From positions 27,311,772 through 27,375,771 of the forward strand of contig OX381710.1 of NCBI GenBank assembly GCA_947462335.1: a stretch of DNA of 64,000 nt. The letters are read 5' to 3'. The stretch's first letter is position 1, and each line of letters begins with the position of its first letter. A model generated the notes under the pieces. The model was not told the origin of the DNA, did no database searches, and saw only the letters and a program-made list of their open reading frames with translations. This DNA is from Harmothoe impar (Eukaryota > Annelida > Polychaeta > Phyllodocida > Polynoidae). Both the position numbers and the translations under genes were made by a program. Of this stretch, positions 1-12,432 are shown piece by piece.

Positions 1-280
1 ACATACAGACAGACATATAGGCTAATGTAGCCAACTAAGCTCTAAAGCCCATCTAGATAGGATGCTATTACATTGCATGATGGGAAAAGTAAATGGTCTA
101 CAGGGGAAATAGTCTTGATACAAATGTACCACATGTACTGCATACAGATGCCACAGGAAGGGAATAAAAGAATGCCTATTGACACCACACATTTCATTCT
201 GGGACAAAAGGAACAATGACCAGAGAACAAGATACAAAAAAGCACTGAGGGGACCCAGCCAAACTATTTGAATTGTCCCC
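1..280. other. No recognisable feature
   Basis: AT-rich sequence with short chance open frames only. I see no repeat terminus, splice pattern or promoter cluster. Confidence 0.5.
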
Positions 281-760
281 TTGGAAACACTTCTCAGTGC
301 TATTGATGTCTACACCACCTACCAATTGCAAAAGTCTGTGTCATATTTCTCCCCGACCAATTGTGGGCTGAATACACACATATTAGGACTACCCTTGAGA
401 GGTACTATTCATTTTGGCCATGCGTTACTGGGGATGTGGTGGGAAACAGTAGGAACTGACCAAAAAATAAGGATGGTCCAAATAGGGCAGCATGGATTCT
501 ATATAGATGTGGACACAAAAACATTCCTGTGACACTGACTGGTGAGAAGTCTCCCCCTGCCGTTGGTGTATCTGTGATTTTGTCCCAGCTAAAAAGAATT
601 TTTAGCTCAATAGCTGTAATACCGTGGTCATCAGCTGTAAACAAAGCAAGATGTACACTGACCGTTGATGTAGATAATGTGAATTGTGAATCACCAGGGA
701 GAGGTCTGGGACCAATGCATATGGTCCTGTACTGTATTGATGAGGTTGAATGACGCTCCA
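281..760. other. Overlapping open frames on both strands, possibly a decayed coding piece
   Basis: Three frames stay open here: two consecutive on the plus strand (281-532 and 529-753) and one on the minus strand (405-761, 118 codons). Both strands give plausible amino-acid mixtures, so the true strand cannot be decided. The minus frame has a Gly/Pro/Ser/Thr-rich stretch. I recognise no family, and no clear acceptor-donor pair frames it. It may be an old exon, a transposon remnant or a chance opening. Confidence 0.15.
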
Positions 761-2732
761 AATAAACATATTATAATGGTTCACGCCATGATCATATAAT
801 ATAAGTTCACAATACTTAAAGGCTATTGTTACAACCCACACTAGCTATGTCTACCATATAATAGGGCCATTTATTTAGGCATCCGTCTCTAACACATATT
901 CTTCACTCTGAGACTATTCCTATCGCTGACTTTGGTCATTAGCTTTGGTCACTTATCTGTGTCAATGAGACACCATAGCATGAGGCACCAGAATCAGAGC
1001 CTGAGCATGGCATTCTCAAATGTTAAGAAGATTATTCCCCTCCCCTACCACAAAGATGCTATTTAAAATCTTTCCTAAAATTTAGTCTTATAATAATTAA
1101 CACTTATATGTTATTCTACTACTATCATAGACCTTTGTCTGTTTCAACAGTAAGTGAATTTATTTTCACTGTTTCTGACTGAAAAAAACAAAACAATCTC
1201 CGATTAGAATAATCCGTAAACTTTGGGTAAATTTAACTTCGAAACCACAAATTGACTACATGTACCTTTCTTATTCAGTTGCGACTCTATGTTGGACCAA
1301 AAACAAATATAGTCACAGAAGGTACTTGCACATGGTGAGAACAGATGAGAGCACCTCCGCCGTCTGGTTCAGTGTTGAGTGCCACGACGTCCATCCCACC
1401 CTCAGCACTACGTACAACAGACATTGGTAATGATGTATTTTATTAATAGATAATTATGCACGAATCCCGACAACCTGCAATCATGACCCATTCATGCGTG
1501 TTTGATAGGTGTAAGGTAATATTCAGGGTGGCATCGGTCTGGTTGTACTAGTCACGACAAGAGGTTCTTTCTAATGTACTGTATCTCATGTGTAAGTTAT
1601 GTCTCCCCAATGATCCTTCCCAGAATAACCCCCCCCCCCCTATCCTACCTTTCCAAGGTATGCGAAAAGGGCCACCCAAACCAAACCACTTCACACAAAT
1701 GGCAGATAAGATAAACTACGACAGGAACTCTAGCAACAATATAAAAAACCCACAAAAAAACAACAACAACACAGTAACACTACAGTGCAAACAATAATCT
1801 AATTCCAAAATAGCTAGTATAATGGAGGGAAATTCCCAGGCAGGTCTTTTCGTGTTTCCACTTAGACTAGAGTCTAAAAAAGAACCATTGATTTCTCATC
1901 CATAAGTTACGGCTAAGGTAGCTATCTAAGATGAATGTTTCTTTACCAAAAGAATATTCTCAGAGGGCTGCAGAATATCACGAACAGAGCTTCGACATTG
2001 GATTTTCTGTAAGGGGAATGGTGAAACAAAACAGATTCCAAGTCGCCAAAACATTTCCCAGTCTTTGATGTTTCTCAGCGATCCGAGCACAGTCCTGGGA
2101 GTTTATTTCGCAAAGACTTGGATAATGTCACTGTATGAATCACATCGTTTTTCACAGAAAGCAAAGTGTTATATCAAATAGTTTGAATGATTGTAAAAGC
2201 ATTTATGTTAGGGTATTAATGTTTGCATTAAACAGAAGCACTCTAAATATCTTATGTATCAAATAGACTCATATCTGCTCAGAAGTATCGCAGGCCTACG
2301 TAAATTAATCCTTACAATGTCAGAATAGAAGACACATTACTAGTAGTTGAAAAGTTCTGAAGCATAGATTACAAAGAACAATGTATCCAAATGGATCTCC
2401 CGTACTGGATGCGAGGCTTCTTATGTATGTAATAAAGGTTAACAATCACATAACTGTGCCTCATAACCTATTCCCTTTCAAACATTGACATTTCACTCTG
2501 CAAAGGAAAACTGAATCACAATGATATTCAGTAGGTGTATAAGCAATAACCGCAATCTAGTGTTGTTATCTATCAAAACCCTATTGTTACTCGCACAATA
2601 GGAACATGAAACTTCCACGCCACTGTCATAATATGACTGTATTTGTCTCATGATACAAACATTGGACACTGTTGGGAAGGGAAGTGGTACACTAACAGGT
2701 CTAGGAATAGTGTATACGGAACTGACAGACAC
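761..2732. other. Non-coding stretch
   Basis: No gene seen. It contains a run of 12 C at about 1,629-1,640 and an A/C-rich low-complexity patch near 1,740-1,795. The rest appears unique and AT-rich. Confidence 0.5.
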
Positions 2733-3745
2733 CATGTCAAAAGGTCTGTGAGTAGTGCATATAAAGTGGAGATTTGACCCAGGTACACACACCCAGTGGT
2801 AGAATGTCTGTGAGTAGTGCATACAAAGTGGGGATTTGACTCAGGTACACAAACCCAACGGTAAAAGGTCTGTGAGTAGTGCATATAAAGTGGGGATTTG
2901 TCCAGGCACACAAACCCAATGGTAAAATGTCTGTGAGTAGTGCATATAAAGTGGAGATTTGACCCAGGTACACACACCCAGTGGTAAAAGATCTGTGAGT
3001 AGTGCATACAAAGTGGGGATTTGTCCAGGCACACAAACCCAATGGTAAGGTCTGTAAGTAGTGCATACAAAGTAGGGATTTGTCCAGGCACACAAACCCA
3101 ATGGTAAAAGGTCTGTGAGTAGTGCATACAAAGTGGGGATTTGTCCAGGCACACAAACCCAATGGTAAAAGGTCTGTGAGTAGTGCATACAAAGTGGGGA
3201 TTTGACCCAGGTACACACACCCAGTGGTAAAAGATCTGTGAGTAGTGCATACAAAGTGGGGATTTATCCTGGCACACAAACCCAATGGTAAGGTCTGTGA
3301 GTAATGCATACAAAGTGGGGATTTGTCCAGGCACACAAACCCAATGGTAAAAGGTATGTGATTTGTGCATACAAAGTGAGGATTTGTCCTGGCACACAAA
3401 CCCAATGGTAAGGTCTGTGAGTAGTGCATACAAAGTGGGGATTTGTCCAGGCACACAAACCCAATGGTAAAAGGTCTGTGATTTGTGCATACAAAGTGAG
3501 GATTTGTCCAGGCACACACACCCAATGGTAAAAGGTCTGTGAGTAGTGCATATAAAGTGGGGATTTGATCCAGGCACACAAAGCCAATGGTAAAAGGTCT
3601 GTGAGTTGTGCAAACAAAGTGAGGATTTGTCCAGGCACGCAAACCCAATGGTAAAAGGTCTGTGAGTAGTGCATATAAAGTGGGGATTTGATCCAGGCAC
3701 ACAAAGCCAATGGTAAAAGGTCTGTGAGTTGTGCATGCAAAGTGG
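2733..3745. repeat. Minisatellite, about 17 units of 59-62 bp
   Basis: Tandem units share the core AGGTCTGTGAGTAGTGCATA, then AAAGTGGGGATTTG, then a CACACAAACCCAATGGT block. The period is 61 bp, with 59 and 62 variants caused by a short deletion (GTAAGGTCTG) and by an alternative GACCCAGGTACACAC segment. Sub-variants (TCCAGGCACAC, GACCCAGGTAC, GATCCAGGCAC) alternate, which suggests higher-order duplication. The minus strand is open in several frames across the whole array, up to 362 codons. This follows from a stop-poor unit whose length is not a multiple of three, so it reads through in rotating frames and is almost certainly not a protein gene. Confidence 0.95.
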
Positions 3746-4460
3746 TTTTTACCTATAAATATTGGCTTTTTAAAATGAATACACCTGAATTAACAGCATG
3801 AAACACACGTCCAATTCCCCATGTCATACACCAGGCCTACAGTACTACAATTAACACACATATCAGCCTGGTGATATGCTAAGCCTAGACCTCTAACCCC
3901 GTGCTCTACAAGCTGTATGAACCGGAACCTCACAGTGATACAGCTGGGACATGGTGAAAGCATGCACCAACGGCTCCTTCCTCCATTTCCAATGAGGCCC
4001 CGAGATGTATCAGGTGTCTTGAGGCTCACGCGGTACGATTAGGTATTGTCATGGAAATGTGCCGCTATGTATAATTGACATTTGTATTATGTTACGGAAG
4101 CACCGTATCCCGTTACAGCAAGTAGGACCCAGCCACCATTAGGTGGAATGGAGAAGCATCAGCCTCCGACCTGGGCTCCCAACTCACCTATTATCTTAAT
4201 GCCAGAGTTTGCAGCTTAGTTAAACATTCTCCGTGGAACTTTACGGTACAAATGGATGGGGTCAATGAGAGGAAGGTGTATTGTAGATGCGCAGTAGATA
4301 CAGATGGGGGAGAATAAGGTTAATTGGTTTGATAATTTGGCAATTTTACTCAACTAAGATATGCACAACCATTTATATGTAGGCCATATATGTCATCAAT
4401 AAACACCATCTTTATTATTCTCAGATAAACAATTTAAAAGAAGTAGGCCTTCATCTCTTT
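3746..4460. other. Non-coding stretch
   Basis: No gene, tandem repeat or inverted-repeat terminus recognised. Confidence 0.45.
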
Positions 4461-4568
4461 CCCTGTGGGCACAAAATCCTGTCCAATGTTGAATAAACAT
4501 TGAATCAATGTTGAATCAACATTGACAACCATTTATCAATGCTGATTCAATGTTCTGTGCCCACTGGG
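4461..4568. mobile_element. Short MITE with CCCWGTGGGCACA termini
   Basis: The left end reads CCCTGTGGGCACA and the right end is the imperfect inverse TGTGCCCACTGGG. Between them are AT-rich copies of the words TTGAATCAA and CAACATTGA, themselves partly palindromic. The size of about 108 bp fits a miniature inverted-repeat element. No clear target duplication is visible beyond TT, so the superfamily is left open. Confidence 0.7.
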
Positions 4569-4721
4569 TTGTGGTGTTTAGCATTGCTGGTTAAATCTTG
4601 ACTGCATCTGGGCACTTCAAATCTGGGCAAGCCCGGCCAGGACAACTATAATGGGGGACATGTGACAGCCCACTCGGAACCCATATGGCCCCATTAACCC
4701 TTTAAGCCATTAAGCAGTTCT

Positions 4722-4790
4722 GCAGTTTAATTAAATTTAAATTTAATTAAATTTAAATTTAATTTAAGCAATTAAGCGATTAAGCAATTC
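4722..4790. repeat. AT-rich tandem low-complexity tract
   Basis: Repeats of TTTAATTAAATTTAAA followed by TTAAGCAATTAAGCGATTAAGC. Simple sequence with self-complementary units. Confidence 0.85.
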
Positions 4791-5299
4791 TGACCGGGAA
4801 TGCATAGACCAACTAGTTTTGATATCAAAATACCTAGGTAACTCACTTTCCTCTCATAGATGGATGACCTTTTCTTCATTCCAGATTCTAATTGTATGTA
4901 TTAACATACTATACTGGATGTAACCTTAATAAAAAATCTTTAAAAAGAAAATTAAGCACCGTACTCCTTAAGGCATAGGCCTATAGACCCCCCACTAAAA
5001 TGATCCCTCAAAGTATAATTAAAAACTGTAAAATTGAAAATGCCACCCTTTTAATTTCGGAAACTTTAAGTTTGCAGAGTTAATCAACAGGGTTAATTAT
5101 TCCCAGATAAAGACATCACGTGGAAAACCTGCTAATGGCTGGCCACATTAAGGCTTTCTAGCGAAAGAAAATGTCCCACAATGTGAAGGCTGGCCCTAGT
5201 TTATGGGGTCAATCTGAGGCCACTGACCCCGGCTAGGAGGGTATCCAGGGTAATTTTCGCCCAGCAGGGACCGCTTTAACTCGTTTTATTAACCCAATT
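4791..5299. other. Non-coding stretch
   Basis: No gene or repeat boundary recognised. GC rises toward the promoter-like patch that follows. Confidence 0.4.
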
Positions 5300-5560
5300 A
5301 GGCAGAACAGAGGAGGGCCATTGGGTAGGAGACCTAATTGGTGGTCGACCAGGTCTGTTGTCAGCATCCCGTGTGGAAATCATAAGGACGAGCCATCATC
5401 GTTACGACGGGCCATGCAAGAAGAGCCATCGCATGACGTCACGTTGTTCGGGCAGCCTCAGGCCCCGGATGCAGTATGCTGCGGAGAGGCGCATGCGCAT
5501 TGATGATAGTGTCACATGGCTGCGGCATTTGGCTAACTTCTGCCTCCTATAGCAGGGCCT
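5300..5560. promoter_or_regulatory. Promoter-like patch with CRE and NRF-1 motifs
   Basis: This is a locally GC- and CpG-richer island in AT-rich DNA. It holds a perfect CRE, TGACGTCA (5434-5441), and a perfect NRF-1 palindrome, GCGCATGCGC (5489-5498). These motifs are typical of TATA-less housekeeping promoters in animals. Open frames on both strands cross the patch and are probably a by-product of base composition. A candidate exon starts about 400 bp downstream on the plus strand, so a short 5' exon here is possible but unproven. Confidence 0.35.
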
Positions 5561-5968
5561 CTCCCCTGATGGCGAATGGTCGTAGACCTGGCAGGGAGAC
5601 TCCCGGTTCACCATTGATGCAACTAACAAAATATCATGATGTAGGCCTACTTTAAACCATATCCCTACAAGTGTAGCCCATATCCGAGTTGCTGTGTTTC
5701 TAACTTCTGGAATTACAAGAGAGATCATTTTCAATATTGTCAATGCTCTCATTATTTCCCCTCTAGCCTATGAACTCCCTTCTCTGTGAAACATAGGGCC
5801 ACCCCATACACCAGTGGGGAAGCTCGTTATTGAGTTAGAATTTTAGAGAGACCAAGCTTACACCTTCAAAACATTGGTAAGATACATTCACAACATCATT
5901 TGTGTACTTTTGTTATCTTGGTTACCAAAGCTACCGGAAATATTCCATTTCCTAAACGTTGATTGCAG

Positions 5969-6077
5969 GCCCACTTTGACGATCTGACAGCTGTTTGCAA
6001 GTCCCTCCTAATGAATACACCAGGGGATAAGAGACGAATACCACTTCTTGGACTGTGTCAGCGAGCAGTTCTGAAGG
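5969..6077 (+). CDS. Candidate internal exon, function unknown
   Basis: An acceptor-like tract rich in T/C ends in TTGATTGCAG at 5968. It is followed by 36 open codons with a convincing amino-acid mix, beginning A-H-F-D-D-L-T-A-V-C and containing G-D-K-R-R-I-P-L-L-G-L-C-Q-R-A-V-L-K. A usable donor, AAGG|GTATCA, follows at 6078. The frame stays open for another 40 codons but becomes repeat-derived there (a MITE starts at 6159), which argues for splicing at or near 6077. The P-L-L-x-L-C-Q-R-A-V pattern faintly recalls the start of a SOCS box, but the LPLP half is absent, so I do not assign it. A chance open frame remains possible. Confidence 0.25.
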
Positions 6078-6158
6078 GTATCACGGTATTTAAACAACCA
6101 AGGCGAAAATATCCTCATAGTTCCTATGTTCCAAACAAAACTGACCTACTAACCTCAT

Positions 6159-6310
6159 ACCCAGCTAACAAAAAAACGTTATTTTTTAATACGTCAAAAT
6201 AATGTTTTAAACTTTACATAACGTTATGTCATAGGCCTACTAAAGAGCCTCAGAAAAACGTTGACATATAACGTTATAAAATGGTGTATAGCGTTATTTG
6301 TTTACTGGGT
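6159..6310. mobile_element. MITE with ACCCAGYWAACAAA termini and AACGTT core
   Basis: The left end is ACCCAGCTAACAAA and the right end is the inverse of ACCCAGTAAACAAA. The interior repeats AACGTTAT and ATAACGTT words. About 152 bp. No certain target duplication. Confidence 0.65.
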
Positions 6311-6462
6311 AGCCATGTGGCATGTTACCCACATTCCCTGAACTCATTAGTTCTTAATTTAGAACCCTCCAATATACTAGCGAGAGAGACAAAACACATC
6401 CATACGTCTAGGACCAACTTCTTGGATCCCCATTATCTACGCAGATAATCTAAGGTTTCAGA

Positions 6463-6655
6463 GGTTAGTCAGTAGTGGCTATCCTAGGTTCGTCATTGGC
6501 ACATTAGTCAACTTAATAACCCACCTTAGTCTTTTTGTTTTTAATGCATATTAGGATTAATCATTTTAACTAAGGCATCATTTTTACCTAAGTCATTTTT
6601 GCATATAAGTTCAGCCTAACGAGCCTGGGAGTGGGATAGCCAGTACTGATCAACC
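6463..6655. repeat. Dispersed repeat, TTAGTCA family, copy 1
   Basis: Rich in TTAGTCA, CCACCTTAGTC and CAGTACTGA words spaced at similar intervals. The same arrangement recurs at 14,868-15,085 and 56,840-57,145. It looks like an imperfect foldback element whose halves both contain the TAGTCAGTAGTGG / CCACTACTGACTA type of word. Confidence 0.55.
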
Positions 6656-6732
6656 TTAAACTTATGGATTTTCAGTGTGTAGTACTGTGCAGGGCCCTGT
6701 GAAGAAGCTGCACTATAATTAATGCCTCATAT

Positions 6733-7012
6733 TTCAGATCATAACAGCTAATTTCCCAAGTGTTATAAGGTGTAACCCTCCGCTCCCAGAGACTATCAAT
6801 AGCTATACTTAGCTAGGTGAATGTAATTGACCCCAGAGGGGATGGCTGAAGGCTATTAATGAGCACTTACAGGAGGGTGTTAAAGACCTTCTCTTTTTGA
6901 GGCAGTACCGGGATGGGTTACTTCATAGGAGAACCTGCTTGGTTGATGATCCATTATTTATCACCAGCTTGCACGCAGCTCTACCACAGTAGATATCAAC
7001 CACACCAGAGGA
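6733..7012. repeat. Duplicated block, partner at 15,720-16,005
   Basis: Long stretches match the later block in the same order: GATCATAACAGCTAATT, then TATACTTAGCTAGGTGAATG, then GAGCACTTACAGGAGGGTGT, then the segment around GATGATCCATTATTTATCACC. Divergence is roughly 15-20% by eye with a few indels. This indicates an old local duplication rather than a transposon, since no termini are visible. Confidence 0.8.
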
Positions 7013-9099
7013 TACAATATCATAGCTGCTATCTACAATAGTGCATTTAAACAGGTGTAAAGCGTAAACAACATAAAACGTGCACTAATGAGAAGCTGAT
7101 ATCACAACGATTTACCAACGTTGGGATACTAATTTGATTAAATCTCTATTGGCGGTTTATGTGTACCTCAGAATGATAGAATACAATAGGCTATAAGAAT
7201 ACCATGGTTGAATTTAGAATGTTGATTACAAAAGCTGTTCCTCTGCTTTGTCAAATGATTGAATCATCATGTGAGAGTGAAATGCAAACAGGGTAACAGG
7301 ATAGAGACATGATAAAAGTGAGTATAGGATGAATTTAATCACTATCATGTAGACTATTTGGCCATATTATACCCGCAGACAGCAGTAATTTGGGATTCAT
7401 GTATTCATAGATGAGCAAGGTCTGCCATTCATATGCCTAATCATATTTCTTTTAGATATGAGTATGCATGTATCATAATGCCTATTTGCGCCGGACCCTT
7501 ATATTAATATATACAAATGTAAGCACTATGTGTAGGCTAAGTTACATTATGCACCATCAGCGATCCGCACCACCTGTAATATTCTACTTATATATATAGT
7601 CATCAGTATTTTGAATTGGAACATAGGCATAAAGAGAACTGTCTATGGACTTTTCAACTTTTAGGAACTATGCAAGATACACACTAACGTGATGCTAATA
7701 GTATATCGCTAGTCAAGGCGCGACAACAAAAATATGTCTATGCCTGGATCATTTGGATGCTTCTCACTAATAACATCTTGTTTCTTATTCCCCTTAACTC
7801 TCAATTCATTCCAACTAGCTTCATCAATTTTAGATTAAATAATAATCCGTCAGGAAAACCTTTTCATGGCTCGGGTATCGTCATGCCGTCTATGTTACTC
7901 ATAATCAAAAACTTGGTATAAATAACAATTTAATCAATATTAATTTCTGATGAGTGAATAAATCAGGTCCATATCCCCCAACGATTGTCACGTAGCTTTA
8001 CGTAAGACATGGGGGAAGTGCGCTGCAGAAGATGTTTTACATTATGCATTACTGTCTTTCATTCGTTAATGGCTTGTATTTCACTCTTGCTTTCCCCCTA
8101 TATGTCAGATCTTACTTTCTGTCGTAGGCAGTACTGATTAGCCTGAAGGAAATACTGCATAATAGAACAAGGGGGGGTCTATCTTAAAATAAAAAGGGCC
8201 GAAACAGTAGTATTTTCTATCTATCTGACCTCCTAGCTATAATATTCTAGTAACTTCACGGGGATATTACTGTACCAAAAAGCAATATCTAATCCATACT
8301 TACTATACGTTTCATGTCTTGTATCAACAGCTTTCAATGTTTCCTTAATGAGATGCCTCTCAAAGTTCCTTCTAAAAGCTAATCACTAATTTAAAGCAGC
8401 TCTCATATTGCTATGCTACTCTTGATTTCCTTTGCCTCTGGATAGGGGTCCCATATGTTGTGAAGGTTTCGTCCCTTTGACCAAAAAGTATGCTGTCCTT
8501 CAAGAGCTCTGCCTTTACCAGCAACTCCCTCGTTTGTCTTTGCTTGCTTAACCACTTTACCAAGGCAGACCCAATGCAAACGATGACAGGTAGGGTATAA
8601 AGAAGCTAGGGCATAAGAATGTCGTTATCAGTTCAGCACATCTAGATCTAGTGTTTGTAATGATAATCAGTGTTATCAAAGTCACTTCGTTGCTATTGAT
8701 TAGAGCCAGGTACAATGTAGTATTACCGTCATCATTGTTGTCATGATTTTTCAATACTGCGCCTTGGTCAAGCTAATTAGCACAGGGCAAAGATGATGGA
8801 TCAATGAGTAAGTGATAGAACAATAGAGGGAACCGGTGGCCAATAGATACGTATATATTGTACATTCGTATACACTAGCAACTAAACGCGATTCTTACTA
8901 CTTGATCTAAATAGCAATCACCATTTATAAGCCAATCGTAATGCACATTTTAAAGGATATGCTCATTCAATACTATCAAACCTAGGTTTGAATCTTGAAA
9001 AATCAAAAACCAAAGCTAGGTGTTTACTCCAAATGACATCCACACCCTTCTTTCTCCATGCCCTAGTTCAAAATGCAAATATGCAGTGCACATGTTAGT
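7013..9099. other. Non-coding stretch with diverged duplicate segments
   Basis: No gene seen. The part near 8,030-8,130 (TTCGTTAATGGCTTGTATTT, CACTCTTGCTTT) resembles segments near 10,850-10,900 and 19,060-19,110, supporting old duplication across this half of the window. Confidence 0.4.
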
Positions 9100-9590
9100 T
9101 AGTCGGTGCTGTATACCCTCTCTGCGGCCACAGTGGAAAAGCCTCCAGTAGCTGTCACTTTCCATAATCCCTGCTCCCCACCCTTTGCCTGCTCTGCCCT
9201 GACACTGACCTCCACCTTGGCATCGCTGGGAGGTTGTGTGGCCTGACAAGTAGAGACCAAATCGATATAGCCATTCAACACAAAGGTAGCTAAAGGTCCA
9301 TGCACTGTAATTGGTAAATCAGACCTGTCGGTCAACAGGTATTCTGTTATTAGTGGGTGGGTATGTGACGTTCCCTTGGGGGTTACTGCACGTCAACAGT
9401 AGTTTAGCACCCACTGTTGCCACTAGTGCCGACTGGAGCAACTCAGATTGGACCTACATGAGTTGCTCAGCCCTCCCTTTCCCACTGACCCTCCCCCTCC
9501 CCCAGCTTACCATAATCCTAACCACTTCCCTCCTGCATACCTCCTGTAAACTCATACAGTAAAGTCCTCACCATCACATGTGCGGGAAGG
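9100..9590. repeat. Duplicated block with a possible exon on the minus strand
   Basis: Matches 11,880-12,300 in order, including CTTCCAGTAGCTGTCACT-type sequence, CCCTTTGCCTGCTCT and GGCCTGACAAGTAGAG. On the minus strand, 9,335 to 9,099 is open and contains C-Q-A-T-Q-P-P-S-D-A-K-V-E-V-S-V-R-A-E-Q-A-K-G-G-E. The partner block reads C-Q-A-S-G-P-P-G-D-V-R-V-Q-V-S-V-R-V-E-Q-A-K-G-G-E in the same frame before a stop. The shared frame hints at an ancestral exon, but shared ancestry alone could explain it. Function unknown. Confidence 0.35.
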
Positions 9591-11879
9591 GCAGTCAGTA
9601 GTAAAAGTGCTTGGCTCAAGTGATTGCTGAAACGTATTTTTATGCTTTTATACACAAAATGAAGAACACAATATAGCCTGAAATACGCACGGTAGATATA
9701 CCAATCTCTCTGGTAACCTGGTTTGATGAATTGATTGGTTGGTTTTCTAATATGGCAAACTACTCTTTAACTTGGGAGATTTTTCAGGACATTGTAACAG
9801 GAAAAATGCAACATAGTTATCAGCATTTAGTTCGAGCAGTTATTCTTAAATTAATAACACACAACACAACCCTACTGTCTTCCTGCCATAGGTTAAATGT
9901 TATCCAGCTAGTGTGAACACTGATCAGCGATACTCTGTAGTGGGCAACATGACTGTGCCCCCTAACCATGAATAATATCTTATAGGACCAATTGATTCAA
10001 TGCTATTGACACTGCTCATGAATGGTCAAGTGGTCATTCCACTGTTTATAATATAGGTCGAATCCACGTCCTAATACTCTACCTCTTGTCACTTTTTTAT
10101 AATGTCTAATGGCTGTGTCAGTGAACTTAATAGTTGTAACTGTTCTCTGCTGGGGGGGGGGGGGTTACTGCAACCACTGCGTTTACACCGACACTCTGCT
10201 CTCGCAATATAGCATGTTCCTGGTCAGCTATGGTATGAAGATGTCTGGAACCACTCAAATACATTGAACCATGTTTATACCTAACTTATACCCTTGATCA
10301 AGGGCATAGATATGTTGGGAAGAAACACCGTAAGGTAGGGTGTCGGTTGGTGCGGAAGGGAAAGATAGGAAAGTCCTGAGGGATTCTTGATCATAGTACT
10401 GTATTGTTTATTAAGAGAGCAAGGATCATACTATAGATCTTATGGATACATGTATTCCAGAGATGGAGATTCGAGCATAGACGTATTCATGTTTACTCTA
10501 AAGATATGGGTTTACGAAATATGATAGAGGCCATTACAAAGAAAAGCACATTAATGATCTCCATCGCTAAGGATATGTATAAGGATATATTTGAGGCCAG
10601 ATGGGATGGTTCTCCCAAATGTAATCTTTCTTCCTACGTGTTCAGAGTGCAAAAATGAACTATCAATAATGACATTGCATGGTGAACTGCAGGCATAGTC
10701 ATTTTCTCTTATCCATGATAATTACAAATTGGTAGAAAAATAATCCTAATCAGAGTGTGTTCTGATGCTTACAAAACTGGGGTCCATTTTTACATCTCTT
10801 AATGATCATCACTTAACATAATTATGGTAAGGAATTGGGAAGGTACTGCCTAATTACTCTTCATTCACCAATGTCTTTTATTTTACTCCTGCTTTATTTC
10901 TGAAGAGGACATTACATTGAATAAAATATCATCTATTCCGCTGGTGCAACGCTTCAGATGGTGCAACACTTCAGAGCATTTATTGAATATTGCTTTACCG
11001 GTATAGGCAAAGGTGAGTCAGCAGATTTTACTTCTATTTAGCTCCAGGCAAAGAAAGATGAAACAATAACATTGCCCGTCTGTCTGACGTGAATAATGAG
11101 CGTCACTATAGCGGTACTGATTTAGAGAGAGTTATATTCAGTTCATTCTATCTGTTTCCTCCTTATGGTTTCTACATTATAACGGTTTTTAACTGTTCAC
11201 TTATTATTACCTTAGATGCATCTTCCCTTCCACTGTATAATCACTAATGAAAAGTCACTTTCATATCTTCACACTACTGTGATGTTTTTTTGCTCATTAT
11301 ACTGATGGATTGGTCTCTCTTAAAAAGGACTGGTCGGTTTTAGAAAAGCCTCATGGGAGCAGGTGTGAGGAGATCCTGGTGGGAGAGTCTTTCCCCTCCG
11401 GCCTCAGTCCTGATTCCCTCGGAGACTCCTGCCTCTACAGACCCCTCCCTTCTTCCTTCTCCCTTTGGTCACTTAACCACTTTGCCATTCTATACTAGGA
11501 ATGTGATGGTAGGTAGGATATGAAACAAGTAGAGATGTATAGCCATTGTGTATACCAATGTAGCACAGTATAATACACGTTGTTTGTATCACTAGCCTAT
11601 GCATGGGTTAGCAACTATTTAATTAATTTCACTGCTTCTTTTTTCTACACTCCGTTAGAACTATATAGGTATGACTGTAGACGGCCAGACAGCCAAAACA
11701 CAGGTTGTAAACATAAGGTCTACCCCACATTGACAGATCTACATCTGTTTAGAAATATAGAGAGCATTGATATAATTTCATTTTAATACCAGTACAATTA
11801 CTTCCCTATTTTTGGCCAAAATGCCAAAACGCTCTACATGGGCACCTATACCCCCTATTCTCCCTTCAGCAAGTACAGC
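9591..11879. other. Non-coding stretch
   Basis: No gene recognised. A 13-G run lies at 10,152-10,164. Segments near 10,800-10,960 resemble 8,030-8,130 and 19,010-19,150. An open frame at 11,310-11,498 has no supporting splice or start context. Confidence 0.4.
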
Positions 11880-12432
11880 AAAGCAACCCCTAGAGCTTCC
11901 AGTAGCTGTCACTGTCTCTGTAGGTAATCCCTACTCCCCACCCTTTGCCTGCTCTACCCTAACACTGACCTGCACCCTGACATCCCCGGGAGGTCCTGAG
12001 GCCTGACAAGTAGAGGCCAATTAATGCAGCTGCTAAACACAGAGGTGCAAGCACAGTAATAGGCATACAGAACTGCTGGTAAATAGGCATTCTATTATTA
12101 CTTAATCGGTGTGTATGTGATATTCTCTTGTGTACTTTTGTCACATCAGCAGAGGTATAGTGCCCACTGTTGCAACATGTGCTAACTGGAGCAGCTCAGG
12201 CTGGCCCTACATGCTGAGATGGGATTCTCACCCTGCCCTATTAAAGCTCACTCCTCACCCCAAGCTACATGTATCACCCTTATCTTAACCCCCTGCCCCC
12301 CTACCCGTCCTATTCATGCATACAGAACTACTGACATCTCAGGCAGTCCCCACCTCACGATCACATACCATGGGTGAAGTTTCAATATTATCAAATGATA
12401 ATAGTAATTGTCATCTAATACTTCATTATTTG
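11880..12432. repeat. Duplicated block related to 9.1-9.6 kb and 14.49-14.77 kb
   Basis: The first half matches the block at 9,130-9,260. The second half (12,107-12,432) matches 14,490-14,765 closely, including GCAGAGGTATAGTGCCC, GGAGCAGCTCAGGCTGGCCC, CATGCATACAGAACTACTGA and a TCATCAAATGATAAT tail. The minus-strand frame shared with the 9.1-kb copy is interrupted here. Confidence 0.8.

Noticed and set aside
2648..3736. 362-codon minus-strand frame as a repetitive protein gene
   Set aside because: It coincides with the minisatellite. All three minus-strand phases of the unit lack stops, and the unit length (61) rotates the frame, so the opening follows from the repeat.
5963..6202. SOCS-box protein exon
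   Set aside because: Only the L-C-x-R-A part of the motif is suggestive, and the LPLP half is missing, so no family name is given.
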